This document shows positions 20,936-34,733 of a stretch of 64,000 bases of DNA, piece by piece. Within the stretch, counting starts at the first letter, position 1. Every line of letters starts with the position of its first letter. The notes beneath the pieces were generated by a model. It had not been told where the DNA came from. It did no database searches and saw nothing but the letters and a program-made list of their open reading frames with translations. The stretch covers positions 19,330,501 through 19,394,500 of the forward strand of contig NC_135380.1 of the NCBI RefSeq assembly GCF_049243985.1, in the 5' to 3' direction. Position numbers and translations under genes: made by a program. Source of the stretch: Paroedura picta. Taxonomy: Eukaryota > Chordata > Lepidosauria > Squamata > Gekkonidae.

Positions 20936-23900
20936 TCAACAAAGAATGTTAAAAACTAACATACCAGACTTACCACCGGCCAGTTCATAGCTGCATCTTT
21001 ATTCTCTTTTTCTTCCACGAAGCTGAGGGTGGCACACATGGGGTTTTTTCCCTTCCCCCGTTTTTTTTCCACGTACCAACCCTGTGAAAGGCTGAATGTG
21101 TCTGGCCTAAGAGCCAAAGTAGATGATGCTTCATCCCTGAAATACCTCCATGGATACTGAAAATGGTGTATCTGGAGAAGGAACTCTCTCTCTCCCCCCA
21201 CCAGCACTGCAGCCCTGGTGACAATTTTGCCCCTTCCTCCCAAAGGCTCTGGTATGATGATGCTGCATCCCCATGGCAAACGTGGGGACATGGAGATGTC
21301 TGGTTTGGTCCTCAGGTCATGCTGGCAAGCTTCATGGCAGAATGAAGATCTGAATCCAGGTGTCACAAACCAGAAAAAAATGTTGGCAGCTTTACTTCCC
21401 TGCAACCGGTACCACATCTTCATGTATTTCCTCATTAGGGGTTCCTGTCACTCACTGGAGCAACACAGGAAAGAACTGAGTGCCTCTCGCAGTCCAGTCA
21501 CCCCATCTCCTGGTCCTTTCATACTTACGTTCACAGGAAGGCCAATGGCTGAGGGAAGTCCCAATATTATGCATGAAAAAGTGTACAGAGATAAAAATAT
21601 TGGGGGGGGGGTTCTAATCAAGGCAGACACTTCAAAATGAAGCATCAGCCTTCTCACATGTTTTCAAATCCCCCCCACCTTCAAAAAAAAAAGAAAGGCT
21701 ACAGTCAAAAATGTGTCGGCGTAATCAAACTTTTAATTTTAATTTACAGTTATAAAAATAAATAAGGCAAGTCAATCTGGCGCAACAGAAAACAGCTTTT
21801 AACTTAATTCACGGTGGGACAGGAATGGGAAAACATTTAACACTCAGTTGCCATTACTATGTGCTTTGGATATTTTGGCGTTTTCTTCTGGACATCTCTT
21901 GAAGGAGGTTCTCCGCCTCCCAAAACAGCCCTCATGTGAGAATGACACATGTTGTTGTTTCAGGGGCACGACAAGTTGTTTACTGACTTCACTTCTACTC
22001 TGCCTTTGAGCCCAAAGGGGACATAAAATGGCTTACCTTATTCTCTGTCCCTCTGTTTTAGTCTCACAACCCATACATGCAATGAATGTATTTAAGGAAT
22101 GCAAGGAGCTTTGCAATACGACCAACATGTGAATTGCTGGCTCCACTGGACAAGACAAGAATTCCAATCACAGAGCAGACTGCCATGCACAGAGGTGTGG
22201 CCTTGTTCTTCCCACCTGATGGCCCAATTGCATGATACTGATTGCAACACAAAGATGAAAAAGATTGGGCCTCCAGAGCACTGCATGAATATACATGGAA
22301 ACACAGTGGGCTTTCCATCCTATTCAACCTTCTGGCTTACCTGATATCATATCAACACTAAGGGACCCCTGCCCTAGTCCCCATACATAGGGAGAGACAT
22401 GTATGGGCTGATGACATCACACTGGTGCAAGAAATGACCAAAGGGCCTGATATCCAATGCAGGGGTTGCATCATCCTCCAGTTTAAAGGCCATTTTCTCA
22501 CCTTTATAAGAATTTGCATTTACTAAAGATCTGTGTGTGGGGGGGTGTTTCCCCAGAATTATAGTTCTGCCAGTACTTTCATCTCATTGTTATTAACTTG
22601 ACTGACAATTTATCTCATGAAAGGTCTTGGAGAACCAGGTGGGGTGGGATGGATGATGCTTGGCTCCCGAGTCTCAGGGAGAATCAAATTCTCATGCAGC
22701 ATCATCTTCCTTACTGACACAAAGGTGTAACACAAGATAGCTAAAGCTTCCATCATGAAAGAAGGCAACCTAGGATCCCACATGCGACCCAAAGCAAACC
22801 ATGATGGTTCAAGGCAACTCCTTTACGGACCTACATGAACACTAACTCTTCTTACTCCCAAAGTGGATATAGATTTTATTTCTTTAGTGCATTTTGTCCC
22901 ATCTCTTTCTGAGGAGCTCAGCATGGCATACTCCTTCCATTTTATCCAAACTACCCAACGTCACCCAGCAAGCTTGACGGTATTATAGAGATTTGACCCT
23001 GATCCTTGTCCAACATGTCAACCACAACATGGGGAGAAAAGGATCTTACCCACCTTTTCACACCAGTGCCCTAAGAGGGGAGGCCTTAATGCAATAGACA
23101 CAGCTTGGCAGAAAACTATATTCTACAAGTTGGGAGGCAGGGAATTCACGACCCTATGTTTGTCGGTGACAAAGTGGCCAGGAACAAAACATTTGCAAGG
23201 GAGAAATTGTGTCCACTGGTTTTCTTCCATAAATCTTAGTCCTGGAGGCTTCCCCCTAGGGCAGGGTTTTGAGACCTGCTTGCCTAAGGTGTAAGGGGAA
23301 AGTAGGTGGGATAGGGTCGAGGTTGCAGACAAGTATCCCCCTTCTCATTCAATACCTCCCCCCCAGAAAAGCAAAAATAGGTCATACCTAGGTTCACTCA
23401 GCCATGAAGCTCATTTGAGTGACTTTGGGCCATTTGCTCAGCCTCAGGATAAACACGCAATAGGCAGGAAGGATATTTTGTAGATCAGCAGAAAAGGCTG
23501 GTCCGAGAATCTCATCTTTGCTGCCCCCGAACATGGCTAAGCCCTGCCCTTACACAGCTGCCCTTGCACCTGAGATGTGCCATACAGTCCTCACACACAA
23601 AAGTTGGTGATGGATTTTGATTGAGAAACATATTCAGGACACAGAACTTTTCCATCATATGCACATGCAAGCACAGTCTGGGACAGCAGGGGGAAAGATA
23701 GTTAACAAAGCCCAGAGGCTTTCAAGTCAAGAAGCATCCATCTCCAGGAATTTAATGCCGAACTGGCAACATCTGCCATGCAACCAAAGAGGGGAAAATA
23801 TGGCCAAAATGGCCAGGATGGTTCCCCAAGTTTCCCCCAGAGGAAGAGAGCAGCACATCAGACAGTTGCATGCACACTGAAACCGGAACAGATGGAGGCG

Positions 23901-24703
23901 CATGTGGTAAGTCTCCTGTGTGGCTTTGAAAACATCTACAGCATGGGTTGTGATGTGGATCCAATATGACCCCCTAACGTAAGCAATCTGGTTTTTGAAG
24001 CCACCCGAGCAGCAGAGGGAAGACAGTTTTACTCAGAACAGAAGCTGCAGGAATGGACTAGAAAAGAAGCCTTGAGCGGCCAAGGAGAAAGGCTGTTGTG
24101 ATAAGACTGCCATCCCATGGACTTGAAAGGCTATCAAAAGGCAGTGGGGGAAGCTACCTGCTTTGGCAACCAGCATGAAAAGCTACTCCAGCAGTATTTT
24201 GTGTATATCAAAAAAGACAGCTTTGCTCAGAATTATACTAATGTGTACACATATGCATGAAGCAATCTGGTGATGGGGAGAGCAGCAGGGAAAGACAGGA
24301 GTTAGAATCAGGTTCCACAACAGAGTGGGTTCAAATTCTCATCAGCCAAGATCAGCAAATTACACCATCTCTCAGGGAGGCCTTAACACTGCAGGACTGT
24401 TGTGGCTGTAAGAGGATAAACTTCCATGCATGTCACCTGGAACTTCCTGGAAGAAGAGCTACTTGGCAAAAGGAATACATGATAATGGATGAATAGCTGA
24501 GAGGAATAAAAGCCGGAGAAAGATTGTGGTGAGTGGCTAGAATTTCAGCAGTGGGCAAAACTGACAGCATGGGTAACCTATAGCTGGATAAACTGTTGGG
24601 TGGCATATTCAAGGGCCAAGTCATAGCTTGTGAGGAGCCTCTTTGTTCAAGAGAAGTCAGCTGGAATGACTTGTGGTGATGAAGCTGAGAAACTTACAAA
24701 GTG
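20936..24703. other. GNRH1-DOCK5 intergenic region, first part
   Basis: I see no exon or RNA gene. Diverged antisense MIR-like SINE remnants are suggested at about 21300-21365 (GCTTCATGGCAGAATGAAGA then TCTGAATCCAGG) and 22860-23005 (CATCTCTTTCTGAGGAGCTC, ACGTCACCCAGCAAGCTTGA). DOCK5's 3' UTR must begin at 27524 and run leftward. Its end could not be placed, because candidate TTTATT (AATAAA on the - strand) sites such as 22871 and 20997 cannot be ranked. Confidence 0.45.
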
Positions 24704-24711
24704 CTTTGGAG

Positions 24712-25058
24712 CAGTGGTCCCCAACCTTTTTATCACCGGGGACCAGTCAACGCTTGAGAATTTTACTGAGGCCCGGACAGGGGGTAGACTTTTGCTGAGG
24801 GATGTCACCGCCGCCTGAGTCCCTGCTCCATTTGCTTTCCCGCTGTCCGCTGGGGGGCGCTGCCAGCAGCAGCTGCGCACTGCCCTGCCAAGGGGGAGCC
24901 CCAGCCACCGTGGCTGCCGGAGAGCACCAAAGGTGAGCCGGCGGCAGAGTGGGAGGACAGCCCCTGAGGCAGCAGCCAGGAAGGAGGACGAGGAGGAGTC
25001 ACGAACCGGTACCAAGTGATCCGCGGACAGGCACCGGTCCCAGGACTGGGGACCACTG
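24712..25058. mobile_element. hAT element (CAGTGGTCCCCAACC), perfect 8-bp TSD
   Basis: It begins CAGTGGTCCCCAACCTTTTT and ends GGGACTGGGGACCACTG-type text (25042-25058), giving inverted ends. CTTTGGAG at 24704-24711 is repeated at 25059-25066. The 347-bp GC-rich interior has no transposase. Related to the element at 10843-11183. Confidence 0.9.
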
Positions 25059-25912
25059 CTTTGGAGAACTGACAGCCTCTCGAAGCTGAGCACCCCAAAT
25101 GAAGCTGAGCACCTCAAATGATTGCTGGTGGTTTTTTGAATAAAAGTTAAGTAAGGACAAGCCCGGTAAATACACAGCCTTCTCTCAACAGGACAAATAA
25201 CAACGCACAACTTTCAAGTATCATCTGATCTCTACTCAAACCATTCACACCACTGGATAAAAAGAAAATCTGATTTTCATGCTTTTTGGAAATTAAAAAT
25301 CCAAATGGGTTGAGCCAGTCTAAATGGGCAATTTCTGGCAATTCCCCCTTTCTGTTGGAGACCTCGTCCTGTCATTCCTTGAGGTCCTCGCTCCTCCAGG
25401 ACTAGCATTTTGTGGAAATGGGTGGGTTGCAGGAGGAGGGGGAAAACTGCCACTGGAAAACTGAGTCTGGATCCAACCTCATATCATCAGCTTGGAGGCC
25501 CCCCAAGATTAAATTGAGGGCATACCTCTGCTCTTCTTCCTATCATGGGCCTTCCAACTTATGATTCTCGCCTTACATTGACTCCCCCTGAACCTTGCTT
25601 TGAAAGGCAATAGTGAGATTTCAGGTCTGAAACGTGGTCCAAGTTTTCTGATGTACTCTTGATAGGGTGTGGACATGGGAAGGAGGATGAAAACACAACC
25701 AATTGCTAAGAAGCTCTGGCAAAGGACGCCTACACAGATATTGCTGGAAAACAGTGGCTAGTTATTTTTTTTTTTACATTGGCATTCAAACCCAAATGGC
25801 TAAGAATGAAGGAGTCCAACCGCCTGGATTACTTTTCAAATATTTCTGAGTCCTTAAAACCCCAATATTTTGGTATAAAACAAGGCAACACAGAGGCACT
25901 ATTTTACAACAG

Positions 25913-26054
25913 CAGGGGTAGTCAAACTGCGGCCCTCCAGATGTCCATGGACTACAATTCCCAGGAGCCCCTGCCAGCATTCGCATTCGCTGGCAGGGGC
26001 TCCTGGGAATTGTAGTCCATGGACATCTGGAGGGCCGCAGTTTGACTACCCCTG
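25913..26054. mobile_element. Palindromic non-autonomous hAT element
   Basis: Arms CAGGGGTAGTCAAACTGCGG and its inverse are nearly identical over about 65 bp, separated by a short GCATTCGCATTCGC-like centre. Same family as 7482-7607. An exact target duplication is not obvious (ACAACAG versus TAAAAGAG), so the ends may have been altered. Confidence 0.85.
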
Positions 26055-27087
26055 TAAAAGAGACTTAATGGGGGTCAAAGCAATACAGATTTTAAAAAAA
26101 TGATGCAGGAATGTATACTTGAGGGTTAGTGAAGAGTTCTACTGGACATCGTAGTGGGTGATGGTCTCGGATGATGGATGTTGGTTTGGGTGGTCAAGCA
26201 GCACCATTGTACACAGTTTGCCCTCTGAATGAACTATTCACAACGATAATTACACCTGTGCCGCCAGTCTTTTAAGGCAAACAGCTACTATGTAAAAATA
26301 TACATCAAATGAATTTAAGTGGAATGAAGCTGTAGTAGTGTACTTAACCCTGTGTGTGTGTGCAAAGTTCAGAGAGCTCTAAAGCGATGGCTGAATCTAC
26401 AGAAAAGATGATGGCAAAGTCTTGAGAAAGAGACATCAAGCTGGTCCCAACCAGGTAATACCATTCTCCGTTGCAGCAACCCCCTCGGGAGTCTCCTGCT
26501 GCTGGATACTGATGCTCTTGCCCAAGCCAAGTACCTAGGCACAGAATTTGCTTTCCCTGGTCAGTGATGGGAGAAGGTCACTGGCTGAAGAAGCAGATGT
26601 ATGTCTTGCAGCTTGGGCTTCCCTAAATCAGTGGTTTGGTTGGATGCTGGAGCCTGAAGGTAAACAAGAAGAAGGCACAATTCTGTTGAGTGGCCCAAGG
26701 CAAGTGAACAGGCTCCTAACATTTAGACTATGGCCAGCCAATTCAGAGGTGTCTTCCCACTCGCCAGGCACAGAGGCTAAGCTTGTATGCTCAGATTCCC
26801 TCCTGGTCTCTGAATCTCAGCACAAAAAGGTCACCGTAGCTCACCAGACTGAGCCCAAGACTCAGGCCTCATTTTGCCAGGTCAAGCTCCACAGTCCTTA
26901 GCCAAACTGAGCACATCTTCTAACCCTCTGCAGGTTGCTTGTAGGAAACTGCATTTGGTTTTGTTCTCTGCAGATTCGTGGCTTATCTATTCCAGGTTTT
27001 GTTTGCAGGGGGCAGGTATGAATTCTTTATGCCCATCCAATGCAGTAGGTGTAGAGATAACATTTTACAGATGATGCATAACACTGC

Positions 27088-27303
27088 TTAGAACAGCAGA
27101 CTGAACCTCCACTGTGTTTAGAACCAGGTTGGATTCCCTGCTCCTCCACATGCAGTCAGCTGGGCGACCTTGGGGTGGTCACTGTCCTGTTAGAGCTGTC
27201 CTTGTACAGCAGTTCTCTCAGAGCTCTCTCAGCCCCATCTCCCTCACAGGGTGTCTGTTGTTGGAAAGGTGTTTGTAAGCCATTTGGGACTCATTCTTCT
27301 TCA
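27088..27303 (+). repeat. tRNA-headed SINE, partial
   Basis: GGTTGGATTCCCTGCTCCTC then ACATGCAGTCAGCTGGGCGA and CTCACAGGGTGTCTGTTGTT, ending CATTCTTCTTC. The A-box part of the head is poorly preserved. It is close downstream of the DOCK5 stop codon, so it probably falls in that gene's 3' UTR on the antisense strand. Confidence 0.7.
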
Positions 27304-27524
27304 AAGTGCAAACAAGCCAAGACAGAAGCTTGGAAACTGCCACGGTTTAAATGACTTCTTCTGGCACGGTGTAAAGAAACTGTACAGAAAACGGAGCAGA
27401 GGCTGGAATCATTTTGTCTTTCCACCTGGAACAGAATCACTGGGACATGCATGGCACATATTTACAAACAGGACAGCAGGCATTTTGTTCAAGGTGCCAG
27501 AGGGCTGGGCCTGGCATGGCCCTC

Positions 27525-30500
27525 TCATTGAAGTCCTTGCTCTGAAGAAAGGGTGCTGGATTTCCTGGCTTTGGGAGGAGGAGGGGGAGGTTTGACTTCC
27601 CGCCTGCTGGGTAATGGTGGAGCAATCTGGAAGAAGGCAAGCACACAGACACACAATCAAGATGGTAGAAGCACATCTCTGTACTGGCTTCCTTTTGACC
27701 TCCAGTGTCTGGTTCAGAGGAAAAAACAGGAGCAATTACGGTTGATTTAAACAGTTTCTTTAATAACTAAAGAAAGCACCCTGCTTCACTGACTCACAGA
27801 TATCCTTAACACTATTTCGCTCCCTTATATATTTGGGAAACAGCCTCTTGGGAGGAGACTGTCCAGGGCCCTGTCTGTCCAGGTCCACCCTGATTGGTCC
27901 TCCCCCTCCAGCTCCCCCCCTCCCTCCTTTCCTCCTTAGAAGCCTTGTGGCTGCAGCCTCCATTGTTGCCCACAAGGAGAGAGGCAGCGACAGGGCTTTG
28001 CGTCCCACAGGTACACTCCTGCTGGGAGGGAGCCGGGGGGGGGGGGGGAGTTTGCAGCCTCCCTTTGGGCCGCAAAGGCCTGTTGCCACCGCTTGGGGGG
28101 GGGCTTTCCAGGCCCTTTAGCCCGAGGGAGCTGCAACCGCCCTCTCACGCCCTCCTGCCTGCCGCCCCTCTCAAAGCCCATTTTTAAAATAGGCTTTGAT
28201 TCTAGTATATTTTAAATAGAAAACCCCTCCTGCAAACCAAGGCATTGCATCCTGTGTTAAATGAGCACTTGGAATTCCTCTCCTAAGGCCTGGTCTTGGG
28301 ACGTGGTGGAATGTGGTGGCAGAGTGGATCCTACTACTTAAGACTGCAGCTGTGGGATGATATTATTCACAGCGCCCCTCCATTAAGGAGTCCTTGTCAG
28401 TGGAAAACCAGCGCAGCATAAAAAGGACGGGGCCAGGCCCTTTCTCCTGGGTATGTTAATTTTTTAGTTAGTTTGAAACCTTTACAGGAATGAAAATTTA
28501 AAATCTTGTTTTCCTTATCTACAGTCTGAAGTGGAACAGCCCATTATAGCCCCTCATTCCTGCTGCTCGTGTAGACCAGGCCTTCCTAAGATGCCATGTG
28601 GAATCTCACACTCACTCTCACGCGCACCATCAGGAAAAGCCACTTGCTCTTGCTTATTTTCACACTGATGGAAATGTCATGGAACAGTCAATATGATTCC
28701 CACCCCCATGTGGAGTAAGGATTCTTTAACTGGGGACAGCACTTCCATCATAACATTTCATGCTCACAAAGAGATGGTGCATGTGCTTCCCAACAGCCAA
28801 GTTATTGTTTATGCATTCACAACATTTCTATGCCTTCTTCTTACGGCAGCTTATAACACAACAAAGTCCATTTTATTTCATGACAACTTCACCAGGGAGA
28901 TCAGTCTGGGGGAGAAAGTGGCTGGCCCAAGGTCACCCACAGAGAGCTCTGTGGCTGAGTGGGAATTTGAACCTAGGTCTCCCTGCTCCTAATCCAGCAT
29001 TCTAGTCATTACGCCATGCTGGCTTTCACATTTATCTTCCATGATCTGTGGTGTGGGCATAGTAACAGTGACCTGCTTTACAGGGCTGTTGCGAAGATGG
29101 CAAGATAGTACTAGAGAGCCAGCTTGGTGTGGTGGTTAGGAATGTGGACTTCTAACCTGGCGAGCCGGGTTTTATTTCCCACTCCTCCCCCACATGCAAC
29201 CAGCTGGGTGACCTTGGGCTCGCCACAGCCCTGATAAAGCTGTTCTGACCAAGCAGTTCTATCAGGACTCTCTCAGCCCCACCTACCTCACAGGGTGACT
29301 GTCGTGGGGAGAGGAAAAGGAAGGCGCTTTGAGACTCCTTTGGGTAGAGAAAAGTGACATATAAGAACCAACTCTTCTTCTTCTACAACACTCAGAAAGT
29401 GCTACATCAAATGCTAAGATTTATTTGTAACAACCTCAGGGATAAATTGTACTTTAAACATCAACTGCAGGGGAGGGGGAGTGTCAACACAAGGCTCCTG
29501 TTTTCGTGAGCAACTTCACCCTCAGAGCAAGCAGGTGTTGCCTAAGCAGGAAGAAAGTAGAACTTTATATCGTCGTCTCCTTTGACTGGAAAACTTTTCA
29601 AATCTCTCTGGTGGTTTCAGGAAATGTGCAAGTGAACCGATCAGACAGCTGCCAAGCAGCGCCACCCTAACCAAAGCCACTGGGAAAATGGCCCTGGTGC
29701 TACTTTGTCAAGCAAGAGCCTCCCTCCTCCCCCAAATATTGTCGCTTTCCATTTCCTTACCTCCGTGGAGTTCCTCCCGTTGCTATTCTCATAGGGTTTG
29801 CACTTGGGTGGAGGCGGGGGTGGAGGGCTCTGTGCATTCATGGTTGCTAGTCCATCTGCTTGTAGAGACGGAAAGCCTAAGGAACAAAAGGAGAAGAAAA
29901 ACAAAGGTTATTATAATTAAATAGACAATGGGAAATACGGGTTACTGATGGAAACAATAGAGGCGAGTGACCAAGCAATATAAAAATGTTCACATGAAAA
30001 CGCACCATTTTCAGCAGGTGGCTGTGAACAGATGGGTCAGTTTGGAAGCCCACTTGGAATTCCCCAGACTGACGTGTCTCCGAAGCCTTGGCTATGCTCA
30101 TCCAATGAACCTAAGCACATGTGAAAAATGCACCCCGGGGACCGTGGAAAACAAAATCCAGAATGACACTGCAGACATCCGGAGGGGATTTCTCTGTCAT
30201 CAGGCTTCGCCTCAAGTCTTTTCTTGGACTACCTCTGAGTGATGGGATAAGAGAATCAGCCAAACTCCAGAGAAATTTTGGAAGAGCTGCCTTGTCATGG
30301 ATAACAAAGGCTGATTTACTAACTTCAGCCTTTCCTTCACTTCCCCACAGCTTTGTTATATAAAAATCAAATCAATTTCAATGTATTTTGTTATTTCTTC
30401 CTTCCGCCAAAACAATCTCTTTGAAATATTCTCTCCCATGAAGGCTTCACAAATTTAGGCTGTAATTCAGATGGATTGCTGCTTCTCCAACTGGGTGGGA

Positions 30501-33500
30501 CCACAGCCTGGTGCTGTGGAGTTGGAAAGCCAGCTGTACTACTGGAAGAATGCATCAAATCATTTCTTACGGTGGATGGCTTTGTGTTTCTGAGGGCTTA
30601 TAATCAATGGTGGAAGAAAGGCTTAAATGAGTCGTTTTTAATACTTGGGACTTGGCAGGCGGCTTTGAGATTGGAATACCATGCTTACATGCAAAACAAA
30701 ACTAAGAACATTGACACTGGATTGCTTGGGCATACCAGCCTGGCATTTATGAAGAAAAAGAACTGGGTTTTATAACCTGCTTTTCTCTACCAGGAGTCTC
30801 AATCTTCTTCCCTTCCTCTCCAGATTCCCTCTGATACTGCTCAGAGTGATACTGCTCCCCTATCTCCTCTAAGATCCAGTGTGGTATAAAAATGAGCCAA
30901 CAGCTCTTCTTACAAGCTTGGAAGAATGATGAGGGGGGTGGCACATGCAAGTCAGTCCTGCTGGGCTTCAGAGACAGGTAGAAGCAAAGAGAAGACTCAC
31001 AGTCATAATGTGAAAGCCTCCAAAGTCCAGGAGGTCTACTAGTTGAGCTTCAGAGGTACTCATGGTAAGGTGACAGGAGACACAATTTCTCACTTTGCAC
31101 CAAGGTGGATCTTGTCAATCCATAACCTCACCAGGAGGACCATGGATCTGCTGGCCAGGCTCTCCAGGTTTATTATTTATTTTGAAAAACTTGGTTATAC
31201 AAAAGAGGGGAGAGCTGAAAGACTCTTTTCTACTAGCATGCTGCAGATCCAGCGACAGGCAAAATTTCTAGCCCTCACCATTTCTGAGAAAGCAGGATGG
31301 TAAAACTTTTCTTTAAAAGTCTCTCATTGTACAAAACTAGCACAACAAAATCGGAGTCCAGTGGACTCTGGCTGTGTTGTGCTGCTTCAGACTGACCAAC
31401 CCGGCTACCTACTTGAACCTAATTGTACAAAACTGTTCTCTTGAAATTGGTTCAAGGCAATAAGCAATATCCCACCCCCCACCCTCCAAACACCACAAGT
31501 TTTGTTTGAAAGGAAACCAACGGCATAGCTCACTTTGTGTCCTTGGCGTTTTGGGAGTAACTGGCGGGGGGCTGAGAGGCGAGGCCGGTTGGAGTGACGA
31601 AGTCTGGAGCAGTGTCAGCCTGCTTTCCCCCAGCTGGAGGCTCTTTGGCCTTGCTCTTCCCAACAAATTCTGAAACACAGATCAAACAGAAGACTTTCCT
31701 GAAGGCCCCACCAATGCTGAAAACAGAACAATCCATCACTGCCAGGAAGGCTTAGCTTGGCAGCCCAGGACAGACCCAAATGTCGCAAAATGTTAAACTG
31801 GATCCAGGGAAGGTTTCCTGAGAAACCACATGTTTCTGCACCACGTACAGATGCAACTTACATGTGCAAATTCTCCTTCTCAAGTTCCTCGAGTGCATTT
31901 GCTATCTGTCTGTGAGCTGCCTTGGATCCCTTCAGGGAGAAAACCAGCACACAAATGATGTAAAGAGGGTATAGTAGAGGGGTCGTTGCTCAGCTGTGGA
32001 GTGCATGCTTTGCATGAAGAAAGTCCCAAGTTCAATCCCTTGCACCTCCAGGGGTGCAAGCAGCAAGGCTGGGACCCGCTCCTTATACCTGAAGCCCCAC
32101 CCCTTATGCCTGAGACCTGGGAGAGTCACTGCCAGTCAAAGGAGATGTGCAAGGACCAATGGTTTGACTTGGCTTAAGACAGTACTGTGGAAGATCAAAA
32201 GCAGATGAGATGCGATTCAGCTGCATTACTCCATCCAGATTCTGATTAGGATTGAGGCCTTGTTCCCAGTGAGGGCTGAGGCCTCGTTTACAATGAGGGC
32301 ATGTTGTCTTTGAGCTGTAACGCTCCAAGCGGGGGTCTACATGCCTGAAGGTTCCAGCATATGGTACTTTGTACACAGAAAATTTGTTATTCTGGTAGAT
32401 GGGATCCATCTACCTTTTCGGTCTCTGTACAAAGAGGATTCTTTTGCTTGAAAGAACGTCCAGCCTTGTAAGCCTGCACAGTCTGGACAATGTCTCGGTG
32501 AGCACTTTGCTGAAGTCTGACACTGGGCTCTTGGAACAGCTGGATATTTAAGAAAGATGCCCAAGTGCTGCTCCTCGGTTGAAACCTGGTAATGTTCATT
32601 TGCATCTGGAGCCTTCATGGGCTTAGAGGTGGGTCAACAGCAGCCAAGAAAATTACGGCAAAGTTGATTCATGTGGAGTGACCAAGACTTCTGGTATTTG
32701 AGTCCTTCCCAGCATTTTGACAAGGAATCAAGCAACTAGAGGGAGGGGGGAAGGATGATGGATGTTCCCATAGGGAATTTCACCACCATAACTCATTTAT
32801 TACCATTTTGGATGTCAGCTCAGCTTCTGGCTCCTTCTCCACAATAACTTGAGATTTGCTGATGCTCCACTCCTTCCGCTTGAATTTATTTATCCGGTTT
32901 TCACCATCGTCTTTGGCCGAGAGCTCTTCTGTCCTGGAGGCCGCTGAAATCCTCCTTTCCACAAGAGGCTCAAGAATGGACCTGAAAGCCACATGGGAAG
33001 ACACGCAAGAAGGGTGACCCCCGGCCCCTCTCACCAGCTTGTGAGTGGCTCATAAATATCTACTCGTGGAGATGAAATGTTGTGGAAACTGGAGAACAAT
33101 CTTCCAGTGGAAGGGAAAGGGCCATGTCAAACCAGGCCCCACAGCACTCTGGTCCCAAAATGACACTCTGGCCCCAGCTGACGAGATGCCCTGTCTGCTC
33201 TGCAACCAGGGAGCCCTTTCCACACCTTGTTCCCCTGACAATGAGTGATATGACAAGTCTTGATACCAGCCAGGCTTTGGATCTACCGGGGACCAATCTT
33301 ATACTGAAATGATGGAGTAAGAACCACCCCCTGGTTCCATGATTTGCCACCATCACTGCAAACCAAAGCTTCAGGAAGCTACTACTAACACATGCCTCTG
33401 TCTCTTTGTTGCCTCTGCTGGTCTGACGCTGCTGAGGATTGCTGCTGGGTCCCCCTGGAAGAAAAGGGTCACTCTTGCCCTTCCTTGACTGGCTTCCACC

Positions 33501-34733
33501 ACAGTTTGGTGAGACCAGGGTCTGACAGCCACAACAATCTGTGGATCTGGGCTGTTGCCCACTGCTGATGTCAGCTTGTGCCGATTCTCATGTGTGTTTG
33601 CGATGCCCTTAAGCATAATTTCTCCATGAGAAATGCTGATGCCCCTAACCTGCCTGGAAGCTGATGCTTTCTGCTAGTTCCTAGGTTGCTGGTTAGTGGG
33701 GGGGGGGGGGTGAAGACACTCTGCCCATGTCCTGATACAGTCTCTTTCTCTTTATGACTTTACAGCCCTGGCACTGACAACATCCTCAGGTCATAACCCC
33801 TGGTTCACCTGCTGAATTCTTGTATGCCTTTTTCTTGTACACAAGAAACATTTCTTTGAATAGGAACATATGGAATTGGGGAGGGCTTTTTAGCTAAAAC
33901 ATGGTCCCAGTGGGAGCTGCAGTCAGAGACAAGCTCTTCACTTTGCAAAGAACTTTCTATATGAAAAGAATATCTGGAGGACCTGGCCTTCTTCAGCTCA
34001 TGCTCAACTTCTTTTCTAAGCAAGTCATAGGGCACTGGGACACCGGTGTGGTGTATCAAATGTTATACTATAATATACAGACTCCTATGGAGTCTTCAGA
34101 CTTCAGTTGGTTTTTTAATGTCCAGAATATTAAACAGATCCCAACGCGTTTCACTGTGTGGCCTTTTCAAGGGACATCAATTTCAATGTTTTCCATAGGA
34201 AATGTCAATTTAAAGAAACAAGCTCTTAACAGAGAGTACAACAACTGCTACTCCTAGCTTAAGGCGTTCCATGCTCAACTTCTTTTTTAAACACGCAGTG
34301 TGTCCCAGAATCCTCAGTGTCAGATTCTAGTGCAGCCAATTTTCTAGATAGCCAACAAGCTTGCTCCCCCTTCTGCTCTAAGGAGCCCAGAACAGAATAC
34401 ATGGTACTCCCTTAATTTTACCATCACAACAATGACTTGCAAGGGACTGACTGGGCCAAGGTCTCCCGGTGATCTCATGTCTGAGCAGAGGTTTGAAGTC
34501 TGATCTCTCCCCACTTCAATGCTCTGCTCCCTTTGCCTCTGGTTGTCAAGGATTGCCTCCACTCACCCATCGGATCCTGGCCTGGAAGAGGTACTGTCTG
34601 ATGAGGTAGAGGACGTCGATCCCACGGAGGAAGTCACGGAGGTAACCGAGAGTCTTCTCAAAGTGGAAGACATGATGTATGGTAAAACCACTGATCCAGA
34701 CCTGCTCTGCTTTCTCTCAGTCAGTGAGGAAGG
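27525..34733 (-). CDS. DOCK5: DOCK5 C-terminal Ser- and Pro-rich tail, five exons
   Basis: Exon 34733-34567 encodes [20 protein letters not shown] and a serine/threonine-rich run ([20 protein letters not shown]). Exon 32981-32804 carries a basic patch, [15 protein letters not shown]. Exons 31669-31534 and 29876-29761 carry [14 protein letters not shown] and [17 protein letters not shown]. The last exon encodes [20 protein letters not shown] and stops after GLQ. PPLPSRR fits the PxLPxK/R consensus bound by the Crk SH3 domain in this family. The tail is the least conserved part of the protein, and here it retains length and motif order. Confidence 0.9.

Noticed and set aside
27760-28089. Proline/glycine-rich frames in the GC-rich stretch
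   Set aside because: Frames are open on both strands because of base composition, there is no domain, and the DOCK5 exons on either side join in frame.
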